A DNA stretch of 64,000 bases from Leucobacter tardus (GCF_017583045.1 NZ_JAGFBF010000001.1:558001-622000), one strand, 5' to 3'. Counted from the first letter of the stretch, positions 26,162-34,789 are shown. Numbers and translations: made by a program. The notes: generated by a model not told the origin, from the letters alone.

Positions 26162-29100
26162 ATGGCAGAGCTTCCGGAAGGTGTCGGGGACGCCGCCGAG
26201 GCGCGAGTCGTCGAATGGGCGCGGACGCTCAGCGAGGCCAGGCATGCCGGCCGCGGGCATCCCGATCTCGTCGGCGGCGCGCGTCACGACGCGAGCGGAT
26301 TGGCGTTCACGCAGCGGGTCATGGACCTGCTCGCCGGGTCCGACGACGCGTTCGCCACGGCGTTCGGCCTGCGGGAGGCTTCACGCGACCTCCCGCGGAC
26401 GCTGCCCGTGCGCGACCGTCTCGCGGTGCGCGCCGGCGGCCTCGCATCGCTCGGGCTGCCATGGGCCGTCGTGCCGATCGCGAAGCGCTGGTTGCGCGAC
26501 CGGGCGAAGCACCTCGTGCTGCCCGCCCGTCTCCCGACCGACCCCGACCACCCGAATCGGGCCGCAGCCCTCGCCATGGCTCTCGAGCGGCGCTCGACCG
26601 CCGGGCTGAGGCCGTCGGTCCGCCTCCTCGGCACGCCCGTTCACGGACCCGCGGCGGCCGAACGGGAGATCGAGCGACTGACGGCGCTCGCCGGCTTCCC
26701 GGGAGTGACCGACCTCATCGTGGACGCCCGCAGGGTCATGCCAGGCGGAACGGACTGGTCGACCGAGGCGGACGTGACCGACGCCGTCGCGCGACTCCGC
26801 CCGCTCTTTGACGCGGCCCTCGCGCACGAGGTGGGGGTCACCCTCGAGCCCGGCTCCTATCGGGAGGCGCGGCTCGTCCCCGAGGTCCTGCTGCGCGCCC
26901 TCGCCGATCCGGCCCTCGACCGCGTGCGCGCGGGTGTCGGGATCCTCGCCGAGCTGCCGGACTCCCGCGACATTCTGGAGCGCGTGCTGCGCTGGGCCGG
27001 CCTGCGCGCCGCTGAAGGCGGCGCCGCACTCGAGGTCGTGCTGGGCACGGGCGGCATCGTCGGCGCCGAACGGATCGCATCGATCCAGTCGGGCCTCGCG
27101 ATCCCCGCGTTCGAGCACCGGACCGAGATCGATGGGCAGCTGCTCAGACTCGCCGACCTCGCACTGCACCCCGAGCACGCCGCGCACGTGCGGGTCGTCG
27201 TCGCGAGCGACGACCCCCACCTCATCGCTGCCGTCGAGGCCATCGCGCTCGAGCGCGACCTCGTCGGCATGCTCCGATTCCGGCTGCGCGCCGGCATCGG
27301 CGACGACCTCGCCGAGCACCTTGCACGCACGCGAACCGGGGTCAGGATCGCGCAGCCCGTCGTGCGCCCCGCCGAGTTCACCGGTGCCGTCGACCTGCTG
27401 CTCGCGCTCGCCGCGGAGGCAGCCGACCCCGATTCCGCACTGGCCGGACTCGATGGCGTGCTGCGCGGCGACAACGAGGCGCTCGCAGCCGAGCGCGAAC
27501 GTCTCGCGGCCGCGCTGAGCGCCGCAGCCGACCCGTTCCCGCCCGTGCGACGCACGCAGCAGCGCACGCGGGAGTGGGACCCCAGCGAACGCGACAGCGC
27601 CCTCTTCTACCGCGCCCCAGACGATCCGTCACCGTTCCACACGGGCGGACTGACCGCAGCGGTGCTCGGACTCGGTCGTGCAGACACGGGCGAGGTGCAG
27701 CTCGAGGCGATGGGCACGCCCATCGCGATCCCCGTGGTCTCGCAATCGGGGTTCGCAGCTGAGCCCATCACCGACGCGACGGTGACGACGAACCGGGACT
27801 GGGCGCGCAAACTCCTCGACCGTGCGGCACAGGTGCGAGAGACCACCTCCGCGACGGAAGCACCGAGTGTCGGTGCTCCCGAGGTCGAGGAGATCCTGGG
27901 CGCCGCCCGCAGTGCCGGGGAGCGCTGGGCGAGCCAGAACCACACTCTGCGCGCCACTCGCCTGCGCCGTGCCGCGCTCGCCACAGTCGCCGCTCGCGAC
28001 CGGCTCACGGAGGCGCTCGCCGCCGACACCGGAGCACCGATCACGGTCATCGACGCGACCGTCACCGACATCGTCGACACGGCCAGATACACCGGTCAGC
28101 TCGCCGAGAACCTGAACGCGGTGCGCGGGGCGAGCTTCCACCCCGACGGGCTCGGCGTCGTGATCGCGGGTGCCGCCGCACCGTTCGCCGAGCAGGTCGA
28201 GAGCGTCGTCGCCCTGCTCGCCGCGGGCAGCGCCGTGGTGTGGGCGTTCCCCGAGGGGCAGCGTCGTGCAGCTGCCGTGCTGGTTGAGGAATGGGTACGG
28301 TCAGGACTCCCGGTCGAGACCGTGACGACGATCGCGCTCCCATCGGGTGAGGCTCCGGACCTCGACGGAGCGGTCGCGTTCGCGCGCGCGCTGGGTGCCG
28401 CGGAGACGGCGATCGACCGCGCGACGGTGTTCGCGAACCCCGGCGCGTCGCGCGCCCTCGCGCAGCGACGACCCGACCTGCGCCTCGACAGCCGCTTCCC
28501 CGCCATCGGCAGCATCGTGGTCACCCCTGCCGCCGAGATCGACTCGGCCATCGCCGATGTCGTCGCCTCCGCCTTCGGTCAGCCGGGGCCGCGAGCGGCT
28601 GGCCGCGCGATCCTCGTCGGCGCCGTGCACCGGTCGCGTCGCTTTCGCGAGGGTCTCGCCGACGCCGTGCGCGCGCTGCGCGTCGGGGATTCGGCCGCCT
28701 CCGGCAGTGATGATCCACTGGCACTGCAGGTCGGCCCGCTGCCGATCCAGCCGTCCGATGCCCAATTGCGGGCGCTCACCCGGCTCGAGAAGGGCGAGGA
28801 GTGGCTCGTCGAGCCGCGCCGACTCGACGACACCGGACGACTGTGGAGCCCCGGCGTGCGCACCGGCGTCGCCAGCAATGCGCAGTTCTGGGAGGACGCA
28901 CGCGGCGTCCCCGTGCTCGGCATCGCCCATGCCTTCACGCTCGGTGATGCGATCGCCGCGCAGACGGCCGGCGGGGGAGCGGTCGCGGGGCTCCAATCGC
29001 TCGACCCCCGTGAGATGCTGCACTGGCTCGATCGCGCGCAGGCGGCGTCGCTCGCCGTGAATCGTCCGACCACGGCGGCCCGCGTCGAACGGCACCCCGG

Positions 29101-29851
29101 TGGCGCGTGGAACGACGCAGGTGCCGGTATCTCCGCGCTGTCGGGCGGTCCCCAGCGGCTGCTGACGCTCGGGACCTGGCACGTGCGCGAGGGGACGCGC
29201 AGTTCGACCCTGCACCTGCGCGGGCTCGATCCCGAAGTGCAGATTCTCATCGAGGTCGCGCAGGAGGCGCTCTCGTACGAGGAGTTCGACGAGCTCAGAC
29301 GCGCCGCACTCGCCGATGTGCTCGCCTGGCGCACCTCGCTCGGGGTGGTGCGCGACACGATCGGGCTCGGCATCGAGCGCAACGCGCTGCGCCACTGGCC
29401 CGTACCGGTGCAGATCCGACTGTCCGAGGGGGCACCGGTGGCCGAGCTCTTGCGGGTCATCGCCGCGGCACTGCTCGTGCGGGCCCCCTTCACAGTGTCG
29501 ACGGGACACGTGCTGCCCGAAGCGGTCACCGCGTTCCTGCGGACGCAGGGCATCGCGCTCTCGCTCGAGAGCGACAGCGACTGGCTCGAACGCGTCGTCG
29601 TCACGCCGCCCGCCGTCGACGGGACCCCCGTCGTGCGCGTGCGCATGATCGGGGGCGATCGGGTGCGCACGGCCGAGTGGATGAGCGGCGGCGCCGACCT
29701 CGCACTGTGGGCGGAGCCCGTCACCATGGCCGGACCGGTCGAGCTCATCAGCCTGCTCCGCGAGCAGGCGATCTCCGTGCGCACGCACCGTCACGCCATG
29801 GGCGCGCCGTCCCCCGAACTCGACGAGTGGATGGCTGAATTCGAGCGTTGA
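26162..29851 (+). CDS. PutA-family bifunctional proline dehydrogenase homologue, predicted pseudoenzyme
   Basis: 1229 residues from ATG 26162. The layout matches actinobacterial PutA: a PRODH-like barrel (about residues 30-450), an aldehyde-dehydrogenase-like domain (about 560-1010) and the C-terminal PutA tail. Key sites are lost. Where PutA has GQKCS, this protein has GPRAA (Ala812 for the catalytic Cys), and the upstream ETSGKN segment reads RFPAIGS. The NAD-ribose Glu of EYFGP is lost in ARGVPVLG. In the barrel, the KVRLVKGAN strand reads EVVLGTGG and the NLDMEEY strand reads TLEPGSY. Regions such as VHRSRRFREGL, TRLEKGEEWLVEPRRLDD and GRLWSPGVRTGV are well kept. The frame is uninterrupted, so this looks like a maintained non-catalytic paralogue, possibly regulatory or structural. 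Annotation as active PutA would be misleading. Confidence 0.82.
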   Translation: MAELPEGVGDAAEARVVEWARTLSEARHAGRGHPDLVGGARHDASGLAFTQRVMDLLAGSDDAFATAFGLREASRDLPRTLPVRDRLAVRAGGLASLGLPWAVVPIAKRWLRDRAKHLVLPARLPTDPDHPNRAAALAMALERRSTAGLRPSVRLLGTPVHGPAAAEREIERLTALAGFPGVTDLIVDARRVMPGGTDWSTEADVTDAVARLRPLFDAALAHEVGVTLEPGSYREARLVPEVLLRALADPALDRVRAGVGILAELPDSRDILERVLRWAGLRAAEGGAALEVVLGTGGIVGAERIASIQSGLAIPAFEHRTEIDGQLLRLADLALHPEHAAHVRVVVASDDPHLIAAVEAIALERDLVGMLRFRLRAGIGDDLAEHLARTRTGVRIAQPVVRPAEFTGAVDLLLALAAEAADPDSALAGLDGVLRGDNEALAAERERLAAALSAAADPFPPVRRTQQRTREWDPSERDSALFYRAPDDPSPFHTGGLTAAVLGLGRADTGEVQLEAMGTPIAIPVVSQSGFAAEPITDATVTTNRDWARKLLDRAAQVRETTSATEAPSVGAPEVEEILGAARSAGERWASQNHTLRATRLRRAALATVAARDRLTEALAADTGAPITVIDATVTDIVDTARYTGQLAENLNAVRGASFHPDGLGVVIAGAAAPFAEQVESVVALLAAGSAVVWAFPEGQRRAAAVLVEEWVRSGLPVETVTTIALPSGEAPDLDGAVAFARALGAAETAIDRATVFANPGASRALAQRRPDLRLDSRFPAIGSIVVTPAAEIDSAIADVVASAFGQPGPRAAGRAILVGAVHRSRRFREGLADAVRALRVGDSAASGSDDPLALQVGPLPIQPSDAQLRALTRLEKGEEWLVEPRRLDDTGRLWSPGVRTGVASNAQFWEDARGVPVLGIAHAFTLGDAIAAQTAGGGAVAGLQSLDPREMLHWLDRAQAASLAVNRPTTAARVERHPGGAWNDAGAGISALSGGPQRLLTLGTWHVREGTRSSTLHLRGLDPEVQILIEVAQEALSYEEFDELRRAALADVLAWRTSLGVVRDTIGLGIERNALRHWPVPVQIRLSEGAPVAELLRVIAAALLVRAPFTVSTGHVLPEAVTAFLRTQGIALSLESDSDWLERVVVTPPAVDGTPVVRVRMIGGDRVRTAEWMSGGADLALWAEPVTMAGPVELISLLREQAISVRTHRHAMGAPSPELDEWMAEFER

Positions 29852-29929
29852 CACTCGGTGGGGGCCGGGATTTCCGTTTGCGGTGGCGAAACGGTAATGT
29901 GGGTTCTCGGCTGCGGTGACGCGGCCACT

Positions 29930-30011
29930 GGCGGGTTGCCCGAGCGGCCAAAGGGAGCTGACTGTAAATCAGCCGGCACAGCCTACGGGGGTTCGAATCC
30001 CTCACCCGCCA
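29930..30011 (+). tRNA. tRNA-Tyr (GTA)
   Basis: Acceptor arms GGCGGGT (29930-29936) and ACCCGCC (30004-30010) pair perfectly. The anticodon stem GCTGA/TCAGC holds the loop CTGTAAA with anticodon GTA at 29964-29966. A long variable arm makes it type II, as bacterial tyrosine tRNA should be. GTTCGAATC is the T-loop. CCA is not encoded. Confidence 0.97.
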
Positions 30012-30018
30012 CAACATC

Positions 30019-30057
30019 AGCCCCCGGCTCGAGTCTGCGGAACCGAGTCCGGGGGCT
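30019..30057 (+). terminator. Terminator after tRNA-Tyr
   Basis: AGCCCCCGG and CCGGGGGCT pair, with an inner CTCG/CGAG, eight bases after the tRNA. It may also serve the convergent hydrolase gene. Confidence 0.78.
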
Positions 30058-30065
30058 GTGTCGTG

Positions 30066-30842
30066 TCAGGCCGCGTTCTCCGCGTTCGGCTCGATCTCAC
30101 TGCCCGCACCGATGAATTCCAGGATCATCGATGCCACCGGTTCCGGACTCTTGATGATGGCCTCATGGCCGCGGTCATCGATCTGCTGCGCGGTCGCGTT
30201 CGGGAAGGTGTCGGCGAGTTCGGCGACCCACTCCGGCGGGCAGACCGGATCCGTCTCGCCGCGCAGCAGGAGCGTCGGCGCCGTGATGTCCGTGCAGATG
30301 CCCTCGAGCCGGTGGTTCAGCATGAACTTCAGCTTGTTGACGAACCACATCGGGTTCGTCTTCGCGTACTGCCACAGACCCAGCAGCAGCACCCTGGGTC
30401 CTTCATCCACCAGGTCCTGCGCCATGCGGAGGCCCTGCCGCAGGGCGGTCCGCTCCCAACGGTTGACCGTCGGAGCGATCAGCACGAGTGCCTCCACCAG
30501 ATCGGGGTGATGCAGCGCGATCTCGGAGACCACCTGAGTCCCCATCGAGTGCCCGACGAGTATGACGCCGCTCGCAGCCTCCTGTCGAACGAATCGGGCC
30601 ACGTTCTCCGCCGTGTCTGCGATGCTCGTCAAGGATCCCGGTTCGGGGGAGTCACCGAATCCGGGCATGTCGATGGCGAGCACGCGGCCGGAGCGCGAGA
30701 GCGCCTCCCCGAGCTCGGCGAACACGACCCGGCCCATGCCGATCCCGTGCACGAGGACGAAGGTCCGGCCTGGGGGTCCAGGGGTGTCCGTGAACGCGAT
30801 CTCGACCTCGCCGTTTCGGTGGGTGCGATGACGGCTCTCCAT
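30066..30842 (-). CDS. Alpha/beta hydrolase
   Basis: 258 residues. Oxyanion segment FVLVHGIGMG, nucleophile elbow VGHSMGTQ, acid in RGETDPVCP and catalytic His in DDRGHEAII make a complete Ser-Asp-His triad. No signal peptide, so it is cytoplasmic. A TATTCT hexamer (minus strand, 30849-30854) ends six bases before the ATG with no ribosome site, suggesting a leaderless message. The family includes esterases, C-C hydrolases and haloperoxidase-like enzymes; the substrate is unknown. Confidence 0.88.
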   Translation of the reverse strand: MESRHRTHRNGEVEIAFTDTPGPPGRTFVLVHGIGMGRVVFAELGEALSRSGRVLAIDMPGFGDSPEPGSLTSIADTAENVARFVRQEAASGVILVGHSMGTQVVSEIALHHPDLVEALVLIAPTVNRWERTALRQGLRMAQDLVDEGPRVLLLGLWQYAKTNPMWFVNKLKFMLNHRLEGICTDITAPTLLLRGETDPVCPPEWVAELADTFPNATAQQIDDRGHEAIIKSPEPVASMILEFIGAGSEIEPNAENAA

Positions 30843-30932
30843 GCATCCAGAATACCGTTATCCATCGTAACCGTGCGGCTCGTGCAGGACGTCTCCGCGA
30901 AGGAGTCCGGCGAACCGGAAACTGTCGCGAGG

Positions 30933-31409
30933 TTAGAGCGCCTGCGCGGCCCGTCGGCCGGCGGTGCGGTTCGCGCGCACACGGAACCAGAGGTTGAGTT
31001 CGCGTGCGGCCCGCAGGGCGGCGACCGCGTCGTCCGAACCCTGCACGTCGGTGAACGCATTGCGCACGCCCGGAAGGAGCGGCTCGCGGGGCGCGGGCAG
31101 CGGCACGTAGCCCATGGTCCAGTCCGAGAAGCGTCGCTCGACGATCGACTCCTGGTTCAAGACGTGGACGTCGGTGTGCCGGTCGTCGGCGCGGATCCGA
31201 TCCATGACCTCGTGCACGGCGTCCGGGGTGCCCTCGAGTGTCTGGAAGAACCGGTTGTCGCGGAAGAGCAGCATCCCCGTCAGTCCGTTGCGTTCGTTCG
31301 CGGCCCGCGCCTGCGCAAGGAGCGCCGAGAGCTCGGGCTCGCCGAACGTTGCGACCGCAGTGCTGGAGTACATGACGGTGAGGAGAGGGTCCTGCTGCAA
31401 CGTGGTCAT
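30933..31409 (-). CDS. BLUF-domain blue-light sensor protein
   Basis: 158 residues (ATG 31409; a GTG lies one codon earlier). A BLUF domain fills residues 9-105. The flavin-contacting Tyr is in LTVMYSSTAV, the Asn in RAANERNGLTGMLLF and the essential Gln in FFQTLEGTPDAV, followed by the RHTDVHVL strand and FSDWTMGY, with the Trp/Met pair of the photocycle. The C-terminal 50 residues are Ala/Arg-rich helix without an enzyme domain, so it is a short BLUF protein acting through protein contacts. It follows a 78-residue gene by 15 bases on the same strand. Confidence 0.9.
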   Translation of the reverse strand: MTTLQQDPLLTVMYSSTAVATFGEPELSALLAQARAANERNGLTGMLLFRDNRFFQTLEGTPDAVHEVMDRIRADDRHTDVHVLNQESIVERRFSDWTMGYVPLPAPREPLLPGVRNAFTDVQGSDDAVAALRAARELNLWFRVRANRTAGRRAAQAL

Positions 31410-31424
31410 CACTTCCGGTAGGGG

Positions 31425-31661
31425 CTACTGAGCCGTCTCGAGCGGTGCCGATGGGCCGTCGCTGACGACCTGCATGGCGGACGGAAGGTCGGTGAACACG
31501 CCGATCTCCCGTGAGAACATGTCGCAGGCCAGAAACTGGTCATCGCTGCGCCGGTCGATGTACCCGAGGAACTCGCCGTTGCGGCTGCCCACATGAAAGC
31601 CGTCTTCGACCATCGACCAGAGAACGCCGTCGTCGGCGGATGGTTCAGGTACTGCGGTCAT
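31425..31661 (-). CDS. Small protein upstream of the BLUF gene, unknown
   Basis: 78 residues from ATG 31661, with GAGGA 12 bases upstream; a TTG at 31679 is possible. It is acidic and compact, with WSMVEDGFHVGSRNGEFLGY, IDRRSDDQFLACDMFSREIG and VFTDLPSAMQVV, which suggest a small beta-rich fold. I recognise no family. The 15-base gap to the BLUF gene and shared strand point to a two-gene operon, so it is a candidate signalling partner of the light sensor. Confidence 0.7.
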   Translation of the reverse strand: MTAVPEPSADDGVLWSMVEDGFHVGSRNGEFLGYIDRRSDDQFLACDMFSREIGVFTDLPSAMQVVSDGPSAPLETAQ

Positions 31662-31796
31662 GGCGTTGGCCGTCCTCAAGTTGCATGCCGGCGAAGTTCA
31701 CCGGCGATCGAGCGGGTTCCACTGTAGCCGACGGAGACGGAAGGACGGTGAGGGTTCCTTTTCGAACAGTAATGCGGTACGCGCTTCTCGAAGCGC

Positions 31797-32303
31797 TCAG
31801 GGCGCGGGAACCGTATGGGCGAGGGCCCGCAGCGCGGCTCCGTCGAGGCGATAGACCTCCCACTCGTCCTGCGCCTGTCCGCCGACGCTGCGGTACAGAC
31901 CGAGCGCAAGCTCATTCCACTTCAGTACTTTCCACTCGAGGCGAGCGTAGCCGCGCGCGTCGCACTCTCCGGCGAGCGACCCCATGAGCCGACGGCCCAG
32001 CCCAGAACCCCTGGTGGTCGGACGCACGTACAGATCTTCGAGGTGGATCCCGTGCACGCCCTCCCACGTGGAGTAGGTGAGGAACCAGATCGCGAACCCC
32101 GCCAGTTGGTGCTCACCGCCGGCCTCAGCCTCGGCGACGTGCGCGAAGACGGCGGGCGACGGAGCGAAGAGGGTGTCGCGCAGTTGGTCGACGGTGGTCT
32201 TGACGGCATCGGGTTCCCGCTCGTAGACCGCGAGCTCGTGGATCATGTCCAGGATCTCGGCGACGTCATCGGGGCGGGCGGCGCGAATCGTGTGGCGGGT
32301 CAC
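31797..32303 (-). CDS. GNAT-family N-acetyltransferase (diamine-acetyltransferase-like)
   Basis: 168 residues, GTG 32303 overlapping the stop of the upstream regulator gene. Motifs TIRAARPDDVAEILDMIHEL, GIHLEDLYVRPTTRGSGLGR (acetyl-CoA pyrophosphate loop RGSGLGRRL) and KVLKWNELALGLYRSVGGQ match the SSAT-like branch that acetylates diamines or thialysine. It is the last gene of a three-gene minus-strand operon with a winged-helix regulator and a membrane protein. The substrate is inferred from the family only. Confidence 0.87.
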   Translation of the reverse strand: MTRHTIRAARPDDVAEILDMIHELAVYEREPDAVKTTVDQLRDTLFAPSPAVFAHVAEAEAGGEHQLAGFAIWFLTYSTWEGVHGIHLEDLYVRPTTRGSGLGRRLMGSLAGECDARGYARLEWKVLKWNELALGLYRSVGGQAQDEWEVYRLDGAALRALAHTVPAP

Positions 32304-32617
32304 GCGTCCATCGTAGACGTCGTGCGGTCGGGGGCGTCGATGAGCTCCTGCAGTGCCGCCTTGTGGGCGGCGTAGGCCTCGCGGCCCTCGGGTGTGAGCG
32401 CGAGCAGCTGGCGTGAGCGGCGATCGCGCACGATCGCCGTCTCACTGATGTACCCCGCCTCGGTCAATTGGGCGACCTGTTTACTCAGAGCCGACTTGGT
32501 GAGACCGATGCGATCCAAGATCTCGCCGAACTCGATCCCATCCGCACGCGAGAGCATCGCGCAGATGCGCAACCGGTGCGGGGCGTGGATGAGCGGGTTG
32601 AACGCCGGCTCAGGCAC
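32300..32617 (-). CDS. Winged-helix transcriptional regulator (MarR/HTH_34-like)
   Basis: 105 residues, GTG 32617 overlapping the upstream membrane-protein gene by eight bases. A single winged helix fills the protein: LRICAMLSRADGIEFGEIL, RIGLTKSALSKQVAQLTEAG as helix-turn-helix, then the wing DRRSRQLLALTPEG. No metal-site cysteines are seen, which argues against ArsR. It is coupled at both ends, so it probably reports on or controls the membrane protein and acetyltransferase. Confidence 0.85.
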   Translation of the reverse strand: MPEPAFNPLIHAPHRLRICAMLSRADGIEFGEILDRIGLTKSALSKQVAQLTEAGYISETAIVRDRRSRQLLALTPEGREAYAAHKAALQELIDAPDRTTSTMDA

Positions 32618-33068
32618 GGCGGGTCTGCTGCCAGTAGCGCGTGCCGGCTGTCGCGATAAGCGCGGCGAGCACGGTGCCGCACGCGGCCCAGACCCACGCT
32701 CCCGCCGTCTCCGCGAAGAGCACGGGTACGAGCGCGAGAATCGCGGCGATCACGATGCCCGGCAGGGCTCGCGTCCAGCTGATGTGCACGCGACGATACG
32801 GCGAGCTGCCGAAGGTGACGCGGCCCACCAGAACCGCGACGAGGATCGCGCACGCGATCGCGAATCCGCCGATAATGCCCCGAATCGGTTGCTCCGGCTT
32901 TCCGAGGGCATTCAGGAGGAACATGACCCAGATCAGGGCGGCGAGTATCGGGAAGTACCAGCCGGGAACCGGGCGGTTGACGGTGCTCGATTCCTCGCGC
33001 GCGGCGAGATCGAGGGACTGGCGAGCCTCTTCCGGGGTGGGCTCGGCACCCGTATCTCGTGTTTCCAT
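32610..33068 (-). CDS. Four-pass membrane protein, unknown
   Basis: 152 residues from ATG 33068. A hydrophilic acidic N-terminus of about 33 residues is followed by four hydrophobic segments, about residues 36-54, 62-82, 99-117 and 121-143. TATTGT (minus strand, 33076-33081) ends seven bases before the start with no ribosome site, so the operon is probably leaderless. The arrangement membrane protein plus small winged-helix regulator is common in actinobacteria, but the role is unknown. Confidence 0.72.
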   Translation of the reverse strand: METRDTGAEPTPEEARQSLDLAAREESSTVNRPVPGWYFPILAALIWVMFLLNALGKPEQPIRGIIGGFAIACAILVAVLVGRVTFGSSPYRRVHISWTRALPGIVIAAILALVPVLFAETAGAWVWAACGTVLAALIATAGTRYWQQTRRA

Positions 33069-33113
33069 GAAGGCAACAATAGCATGAGTTGCCGTGCGGG
33101 AAACAGTGAGGTT

Positions 33114-33902
33114 TCATTCCCACCGGAAGAACAGCGCCGACACGGCAGCGCCGACCACGATCGTGACGGTGAGTGAGACGAGGTTCGCCGCATCGATCTG
33201 CTGCCCGGCCCACGCCGCACCGAGCGCATCGACCCCCGCGCCGAACGGCAGCGCATCTCCGATGCGGGCCACCCAGTCGGGCAGGGCGTCGCGCGGACCG
33301 AACATGCCGCCGAGCGCCCCGAGCCCGAGAAACCCGACGAGTCCGATGGCGACCGCAGAGTTCGGGGTCGGCGCGACGGCGGCGACGACCATACCGATGG
33401 CGTACATGGCGAGCATCGTGGCGAGGAGCACGCCGACGGCCGCGGCGATCCGGTGCGGGGGGTTCGCACCGAACACGGTCACGGCGAATACGTAGGCGAT
33501 CCCGATCCCGAGCGCCGCCTGCACGAAGCTCACGACCACCTGCGCCGCGAGCACCATGAATGGCGAGAGCGGCGTCGTCGCGAGCCGCTTCAGCACGCCG
33601 GACCGGCGGTAGGAGGCGAGGAAGCTCGGCATGTTGAGCACCCCGATCATCGTCGAGATCATGACGCAGACGAGCGGGAGCACGACGAGGTCGAGTGCCG
33701 TGCGACCGGCGAATACGATGTCGCTGCTCGCGCCGGACGCCGACATGATCAGGATCAGGATCGGTAGCGCGAACGGGACCACGAGGCCCGCCGTGTCGCG
33801 TGCGGTCATCTTCGCCTCGCAGACGCAGAGGCGCATCCACGCCCGGAGGCCCGGTCGGTGGGGTCGCGCGGCACGCGAGCGGGTGTGTGCGATGGTGGTC
33901 AT
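33114..33902 (-). CDS. ABC-2 type transporter permease
   Basis: 262 residues from ATG 33902, which sits in the ATPase stop (ATGA) and behind GAGGAGGAA. Six membrane segments, with LKRLATTPLSPFMVLAAQVV (ABC-2 family loop) and MFGPRDALPDWVARIGDALPFGAGVDAL near the C-terminus. It forms an exporter with the ATPase upstream. The genes are divergent from a DesK/NarL pair, an organisation known from LnrLMN/LnrJK-type resistance systems that sense and expel membrane-active antibiotics. Confidence 0.88.
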   Translation of the reverse strand: MTTIAHTRSRAARPHRPGLRAWMRLCVCEAKMTARDTAGLVVPFALPILILIMSASGASSDIVFAGRTALDLVVLPLVCVMISTMIGVLNMPSFLASYRRSGVLKRLATTPLSPFMVLAAQVVVSFVQAALGIGIAYVFAVTVFGANPPHRIAAAVGVLLATMLAMYAIGMVVAAVAPTPNSAVAIGLVGFLGLGALGGMFGPRDALPDWVARIGDALPFGAGVDALGAAWAGQQIDAANLVSLTVTIVVGAAVSALFFRWE

Positions 33903-34678
33903 GCGGATTCCTCCTCGAGTTCGATGGCTCGTCCGGTGAGTGCGACGAACGCGGCCTCCAGATCGGTGACGCCTGCCTCGCGCACCAGCGCGGTCGGCGC
34001 ACCCGACGCGATGACTCGTCCCTTGTCGAGCAGAATCACCCGGTCGCAGAGTCGCTCGACCTCGTCCATGGCGTGACTCACCAGGATGACGGTGCATCCC
34101 TCGTCGCGGATCTGTTCGATGGTGTCCCACATGCGACGCCGGGCTCGCGGGTCGAGTCCGGTGGTGAGCTCATCGAGGATCACGAGGCGCGGACGGCCGG
34201 TCAGCGCGAGCGCGATGGAGACCCGCTGCTGCTGGCCGCCCGAGAGGCGGTCGAAGCGCACCCGCTGGTGGTCGTGCAGGTCGACGAGACCGAGCAGATC
34301 CTCGCGAGAACGCGGGTTCGGGTAGAAGGTGCGATAGAGGTCGATGAGCTCGCGCACCGTGAGGTCTCCGTGCAGCGTGGCGGTCTGCAGCTGCACGCCG
34401 AGGATCTCCCGGAGTCGTGCGCGATCACGTTGCGGATCCAGCCCGAAGACGCGCACGGTACCGCGATCGTGCGCTCTGCGACGTCGGAGGCCGGCAATCA
34501 ACTCGACGGTCGTCGTCTTACCCGCGCCGTTCGCCCCGAGCACGCCGAGGATCTCCCCGGGGTCCACTCGCAGACTGACGTCGTCGACGGCGACGCGCGT
34601 GCGGTAGCGCTGGTGCAGGTGCTCCACGAGCACCGCGGGATCCGAGTGCGGTTCGGTCATCGTGCCTGAGGTGTCCAT
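33899..34678 (-). CDS. ABC transporter ATP-binding protein (drug-export type)
   Basis: 259 residues from ATG 34678; a second ATG at 34660 is possible. Walker A GANGAGKTTTV, signature LSGGQQQRVSIALAL, Walker B LVILDELTTGLDP and switch SHAMDEVERLCDRV are intact. A TAGCCT hexamer (minus strand, 34685-34690) ends six bases before the first ATG, so the message may be leaderless. It works with the downstream ABC-2 permease. Confidence 0.9.
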   Translation of the reverse strand: MDTSGTMTEPHSDPAVLVEHLHQRYRTRVAVDDVSLRVDPGEILGVLGANGAGKTTTVELIAGLRRRRAHDRGTVRVFGLDPQRDRARLREILGVQLQTATLHGDLTVRELIDLYRTFYPNPRSREDLLGLVDLHDHQRVRFDRLSGGQQQRVSIALALTGRPRLVILDELTTGLDPRARRRMWDTIEQIRDEGCTVILVSHAMDEVERLCDRVILLDKGRVIASGAPTALVREAGVTDLEAAFVALTGRAIELEEESA

Positions 34679-34714
34679 GGCAGCAGGCTACGAGGGTGCG
34701 CGTCACGTGCGCGT

Positions 34715-34752
34715 GTGCCGACAGTCACCTGTCGAGCAGTGACTTTCGGCAC
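34715..34752. promoter_or_regulatory. 14-bp inverted repeat between exporter and two-component genes
   Basis: GTGCCGACAGTCAC (34715-34728) and GTGACTTTCGGCAC (34739-34752) match as inverted repeats at 13 of 14 positions with a 10-base spacer. It lies between two divergent -10 boxes and is a strong candidate site for the NarL-type regulator encoded nearby, controlling both exporter and kinase. Confidence 0.7.
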
Positions 34753-34777
34753 CTGTACTCGGACGAACCCGCACCTC

Positions 34778-34783
34778 TACGCT
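34778..34783 (+). promoter_or_regulatory. -10 hexamer TACGCT of the kinase gene
   Basis: TACGCT ends six bases before ATG 34790, a leaderless arrangement. Confidence 0.5.
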
Positions 34784-34789
34784 GAACAG

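Noticed and set aside
26162-29851. Calling the large gene an active PutA
   Set aside because: Length and order fit, but the nucleophilic Cys, the general-base region and the barrel's charged ligands are replaced, so catalytic activity is not supported.
30933-31409. Acylphosphatase-like reading of the BLUF gene
   Set aside because: The fold is ferredoxin-like in both, but the Tyr, Asn, Gln and Trp/Met pattern is specific to BLUF.
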